7,873 nucleotides of DNA from Chloroflexota bacterium (GTDB taxonomy: Bacteria > Chloroflexota > UBA6077 > CF-72), in assembly GCA_019247135.1 (NCBI GenBank), contig JAFAPL010000509.1:1-7873 (forward strand), in the 5' to 3' direction. The notes below the pieces were generated by a model that was not told where the DNA came from, did not search any database, and saw only the letters and a program-made list of their open reading frames with translations. Below are positions 5,663-7,873 of the stretch, piece after piece (position 1 is the stretch's first letter; every line of letters starts with the position of its first letter). Made by a program: the position numbers and the translations under genes.

Positions 5663-7282
5663 CATCTCGCTTCCGGTGGACGGGCTGTGCCTGGCCACGA
5701 AGTCTGGCGCGGTCGGCCCCACGGCTGCTTCTGGCCGGACGAACTCGTACACCGCGATCGACCCGAATCGGTCGAGTGTCGACACGGCGTCCGCGACGCC
5801 GAGTCGTTCGGGCGTCACGTAGGCGTGGTCCAGCAACAGGTAGTCCACGTCGTATCGCTCGACGAAGTAGCTCAACGGACGTCTCAGAACGGGATAGAAC
5901 TCCTCGAAGCGGCTCAGGTTGCCGCTGTGACCACCCCACACGACTGACTTGGAGGCGTTGTACGCAACGAAGTCGGCGTACATCGACGGCAGCACCAGGA
6001 CGCGCCCGCCCGGCAGACGCCGCATGTATCCGGCCGCTTCGGCAAGGTCCGGCGGAGTCTGCGCCGTGTGCTCGGTCGCGCGCCGCGCCATGACTCGGTA
6101 GAAGTACGCCAGAGCCGCGAAGCTGAGGATCATCGAGAACAGCAGCGTGAGGCCCACCAGCGAGAGCGCGCCTTCGGTGATGTTGACCGTGACGGCGAGC
6201 GCGTAGGCGGTCGGAAACACGGATGCCTTCATGTAGTGGAACCCGGGCCCGAGGATGCGCAGCGGACCCCCAAACGTCGTCAACAGTGACCAGGCCAGAA
6301 TGGCGATCGCCCACCAGTACATGTGCGCTGCCCACACGTTCGGCGGCGGCGGCGTCACCAGCAGGGCCAGGATGAACGGGTTTTCTCCGAGCACTCGCAC
6401 CGCGAGCGACAGGCGCGAGCGGTACAGGCCTGAGCTCGGCCCGCTGCCGCCGTTGCGCGTGCTGAACAGGGGCGAGTCTTCGATCTGGTGCGCCCGCGTG
6501 TAGGCGACGTTCCGCAGCCAGAAGCGCGCCGCGTGCAGGTGGTTCATCACGACGCGCAGGTAGTAGCCGCCTGAGATCACGACCGCGACCGGCAGCCCGA
6601 CGACGACTGCGATGATGAAGCGGGGCTCGTGGAGCACGAAGCTGAGCGTGGCGGCGCTCACCCCGAAGGCGATCATCGTGCTCGTATGGGTGTTGTAGAG
6701 GACGCCCACCAGCAACACGCCGATGAACCACAGCCGGTTTTCACTCCCGCCGATCAGACTCGCCGACGGCCCGTCGCTCGGAATCACACTGCGCAGCAGG
6801 ACCAGCATGGTGATCGTCTGCAACAGCGAGGCGAATGCGCGGCCGTTCAGGTTGCGCGTCTCGGAGATGAGCTGCGGCGTGACCGCGTAAATCAGCCCCG
6901 CGGTGCCTGCCGCGAGGACGCTGTCGGTCAGACGAAACGACAGCAGATACAGCAACAGCAGTTGTAGCGCGTCGATGATCGGCGAGATCAGCCAGAAGTA
7001 ACTGCGCAGCCAATCCGGCGGCAGCACCGCCAGGAAGAGCGGGAAGACGGCTGGATAGGACTCTGTGCGATCGTGCAGGAGATACTGTGGCAGGCGGATC
7101 GGCAGCCGCTTCTGAGTTCGGATCGCCTCGGCGCTGGCCAGGTAGTACCAGGTATCGACGCCGCCTGGACGAGTGCCGATGAAGACCCGCAGGCGCAGGT
7201 AGAGCGCCAGAGCGAGCAGGCAGAGGCCGACGAGCATGAACTCCATGGCCTGCGTCTGGCGGGCAAGGATCGGATCGGCCAT
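5657..7282 (-). CDS. Polytopic membrane protein, probable GT-C type glycosyltransferase
   Basis: A 541-residue integral membrane protein. A hydrophobic segment at about 15-34 is followed by GGVDTWYYLASAEAI from residue 40; an acidic residue (Asp43) with nearby aromatics in the first outer loop is the usual layout of GT-C enzymes (PMT/ArnT/STT3-like), which use lipid-phosphate sugars at the outer membrane face. The SYPAVFPLFLAVLP segment that follows also fits that layout. I count about ten further hydrophobic segments to roughly residue 400, then a soluble tail (about 405-541) with alternating strands and helices, including VDYLLLDHAYV at 479-489. No exact family can be named by eye, and the substrate is unknown; an uncharacterised membrane protein without catalytic activity is possible. 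ATG 7282 is used; Met13 and Met16 are alternatives, none with a good ribosome binding site. It follows another membrane-protein gene by 34 bases on the same strand, so the two are probably cotranscribed. Confidence 0.85.
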   Translation of the reverse strand: MADPILARQTQAMEFMLVGLCLLALALYLRLRVFIGTRPGGVDTWYYLASAEAIRTQKRLPIRLPQYLLHDRTESYPAVFPLFLAVLPPDWLRSYFWLISPIIDALQLLLLYLLSFRLTDSVLAAGTAGLIYAVTPQLISETRNLNGRAFASLLQTITMLVLLRSVIPSDGPSASLIGGSENRLWFIGVLLVGVLYNTHTSTMIAFGVSAATLSFVLHEPRFIIAVVVGLPVAVVISGGYYLRVVMNHLHAARFWLRNVAYTRAHQIEDSPLFSTRNGGSGPSSGLYRSRLSLAVRVLGENPFILALLVTPPPPNVWAAHMYWWAIAILAWSLLTTFGGPLRILGPGFHYMKASVFPTAYALAVTVNITEGALSLVGLTLLFSMILSFAALAYFYRVMARRATEHTAQTPPDLAEAAGYMRRLPGGRVLVLPSMYADFVAYNASKSVVWGGHSGNLSRFEEFYPVLRRPLSYFVERYDVDYLLLDHAYVTPERLGVADAVSTLDRFGSIAVYEFVRPEAAVGPTAPDFVARHSPSTGSEMA

Positions 7283-7316
7283 CAGTCAGGTCGCCGTCGC
7301 TGATTCTAAACGCGCG

Positions 7317-7873
7317 CTACTGATCCGCCTGATACAGGAGATAGCCGACCCGTGCGAGCCCGGGCAATCGGGGTCTCAAGCTCACGGCATCGCCGCCCCA
7401 CAACAACACGTTGGACGTGAACTCGACGCGCTCGAACCCCGTACCCAGACATGGCAGGCTTTGAAGCGTCTGCTGCTCGTCGCCGAGGACGATCACGGCG
7501 GACACGCCCGAACAGCTGTCGAGCGGCGGCTGCTCGAACGTCGAGCTCGCCAGCGCCTGCGCGAAGCTGGCTTCCAGAGGCGAGTACGGCCGATTCGGCG
7601 CGAGGGGCAGCACCCGCAGCTGCAGGTCGGCTCGCCCGCGATGCGCGATGTGGTCGGCAAGCGACTGGATGGGCTCATACTGCCGCGCCGCGTCGGCGGC
7701 GATACCGACCGTGCTCCCAGGCGCGGCACCCGCCGCGACCGCGTCGACCATCTGCGCCAGCTCGATCGAGTCCCGCGCGAACGCGTTTGCGTACGTCCAC
7801 GTCGAAAATCCGAACAGCACCACGACCAGGGCCCAGAGTGCGAGCCCGATCCGATGCAGCGGCGCCGCACCAC
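7317..7873 (-). CDS. C-terminal part of a membrane protein, cut by right window edge
   Basis: An open frame of 184 codons enters from the right edge and ends at TAG 7317-7319. A GTG at 7823 could serve as a start, but it falls in the middle of a hydrophobic helix whose beginning (APLHRIGLALWALVVVLFGF) is encoded upstream, so the protein is almost certainly longer. After this membrane segment (visible residues about 8-27) comes a soluble domain of about 155 residues, probably extracytoplasmic, with two cysteines at visible positions 120 and 141 that might form a disulfide, and a TSNVLLWGGDAVSLRPRL stretch near the end. Architecture (membrane part then soluble tail) resembles the next gene, so it may be another GT-C type protein, but no catalytic region is visible. 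The family is not recognised from the fragment. Confidence 0.8.
   Translation of the reverse strand, partial: GAAPLHRIGLALWALVVVLFGFSTWTYANAFARDSIELAQMVDAVAAGAAPGSTVGIAADAARQYEPIQSLADHIAHRGRADLQLRVLPLAPNRPYSPLEASFAQALASSTFEQPPLDSCSGVSAVIVLGDEQQTLQSLPCLGTGFERVEFTSNVLLWGGDAVSLRPRLPGLARVGYLLYQADQ

Noticed and set aside
5502..6731. A 409-codon open frame on the minus strand
   Set aside because: It overlaps the polytopic membrane protein in another frame on the same strand and runs into the 3' end of the methyltransferase. Its product is arginine-rich with no recognisable domain, as expected of an out-of-frame reading of GC-rich coding DNA.
7317..7823. A complete 168-residue gene starting at GTG 7823
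   Set aside because: The GTG is in the middle of a membrane helix and the frame is open to the right edge, so this is better read as the end of a longer protein.
1..7873. Mobile elements, CRISPR arrays, tRNA or rRNA genes, defence systems
   Set aside because: No transposase motifs, terminal inverted repeats, regular spaced repeats or RNA gene sequences were seen; nearly all bases are in the seven coding regions.

Overview
The window is a GC-rich, tightly packed bacterial stretch that reads as part of a locus for making and exporting a surface polysaccharide. It holds seven protein genes, two of them cut by the window edges. There are no RNA genes, insertion sequences or CRISPR repeats. The high GC content, the GTG and TTG starts, the weak ribosome binding sites and the particular methyltransferase and membrane-protein types would fit a Chloroflexota-like or similar high-GC environmental bacterium. 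No marker gene is present, so this assignment is only a guess.

Layout. Positions 1-3370 are on the minus strand and read right to left: an ABC-2 permease (Wzm/TagG type), its ATPase (Wzt/TagH type, without the usual sugar-binding C-terminal domain), and a large glycosyltransferase that runs off the left edge. The permease and ATPase overlap by 11 bases, and the ATPase and glycosyltransferase overlap by 4, so the three are almost certainly one translationally coupled operon. The large glycosyltransferase can be followed without a stop for 599 codons from a GTG at 1798. It has an N-terminal coiled coil, a GT-B (GT4-like) domain and a GT-A (GT2) domain.

Positions 3397-5641 are on the plus strand: a free-standing GT4-like glycosyltransferase, a recognisable relative of the N-terminal half of the fused enzyme, followed by a class I SAM-dependent methyltransferase. 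The divergent start codons at 3370 and 3397 are only 26 bases apart.

Positions 5657-7873 are again on the minus strand: the C-terminal end of a membrane protein cut by the right edge, then a 541-residue polytopic membrane protein that looks like a GT-C type (lipid-linked sugar) glycosyltransferase. The plus and minus genes converge with 15 bases between stop codons, and an imperfect hairpin spans both stops.

How the genes may work together (inference): cytoplasmic GT4 and GT2 enzymes build a glycan on a lipid carrier, the methyltransferase may modify or cap it, the Wzm/Wzt-like transporter flips it across the membrane, and the GT-C proteins may add sugars or transfer glycan on the outer face. 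I found no sign of an unrelated new system. The most unusual items are the coiled-coil/GT4/GT2 fusion coupled to the transporter ATPase, the related GT4 domains on opposite sides of the divergent junction, and the methyltransferase's N-terminal extension.
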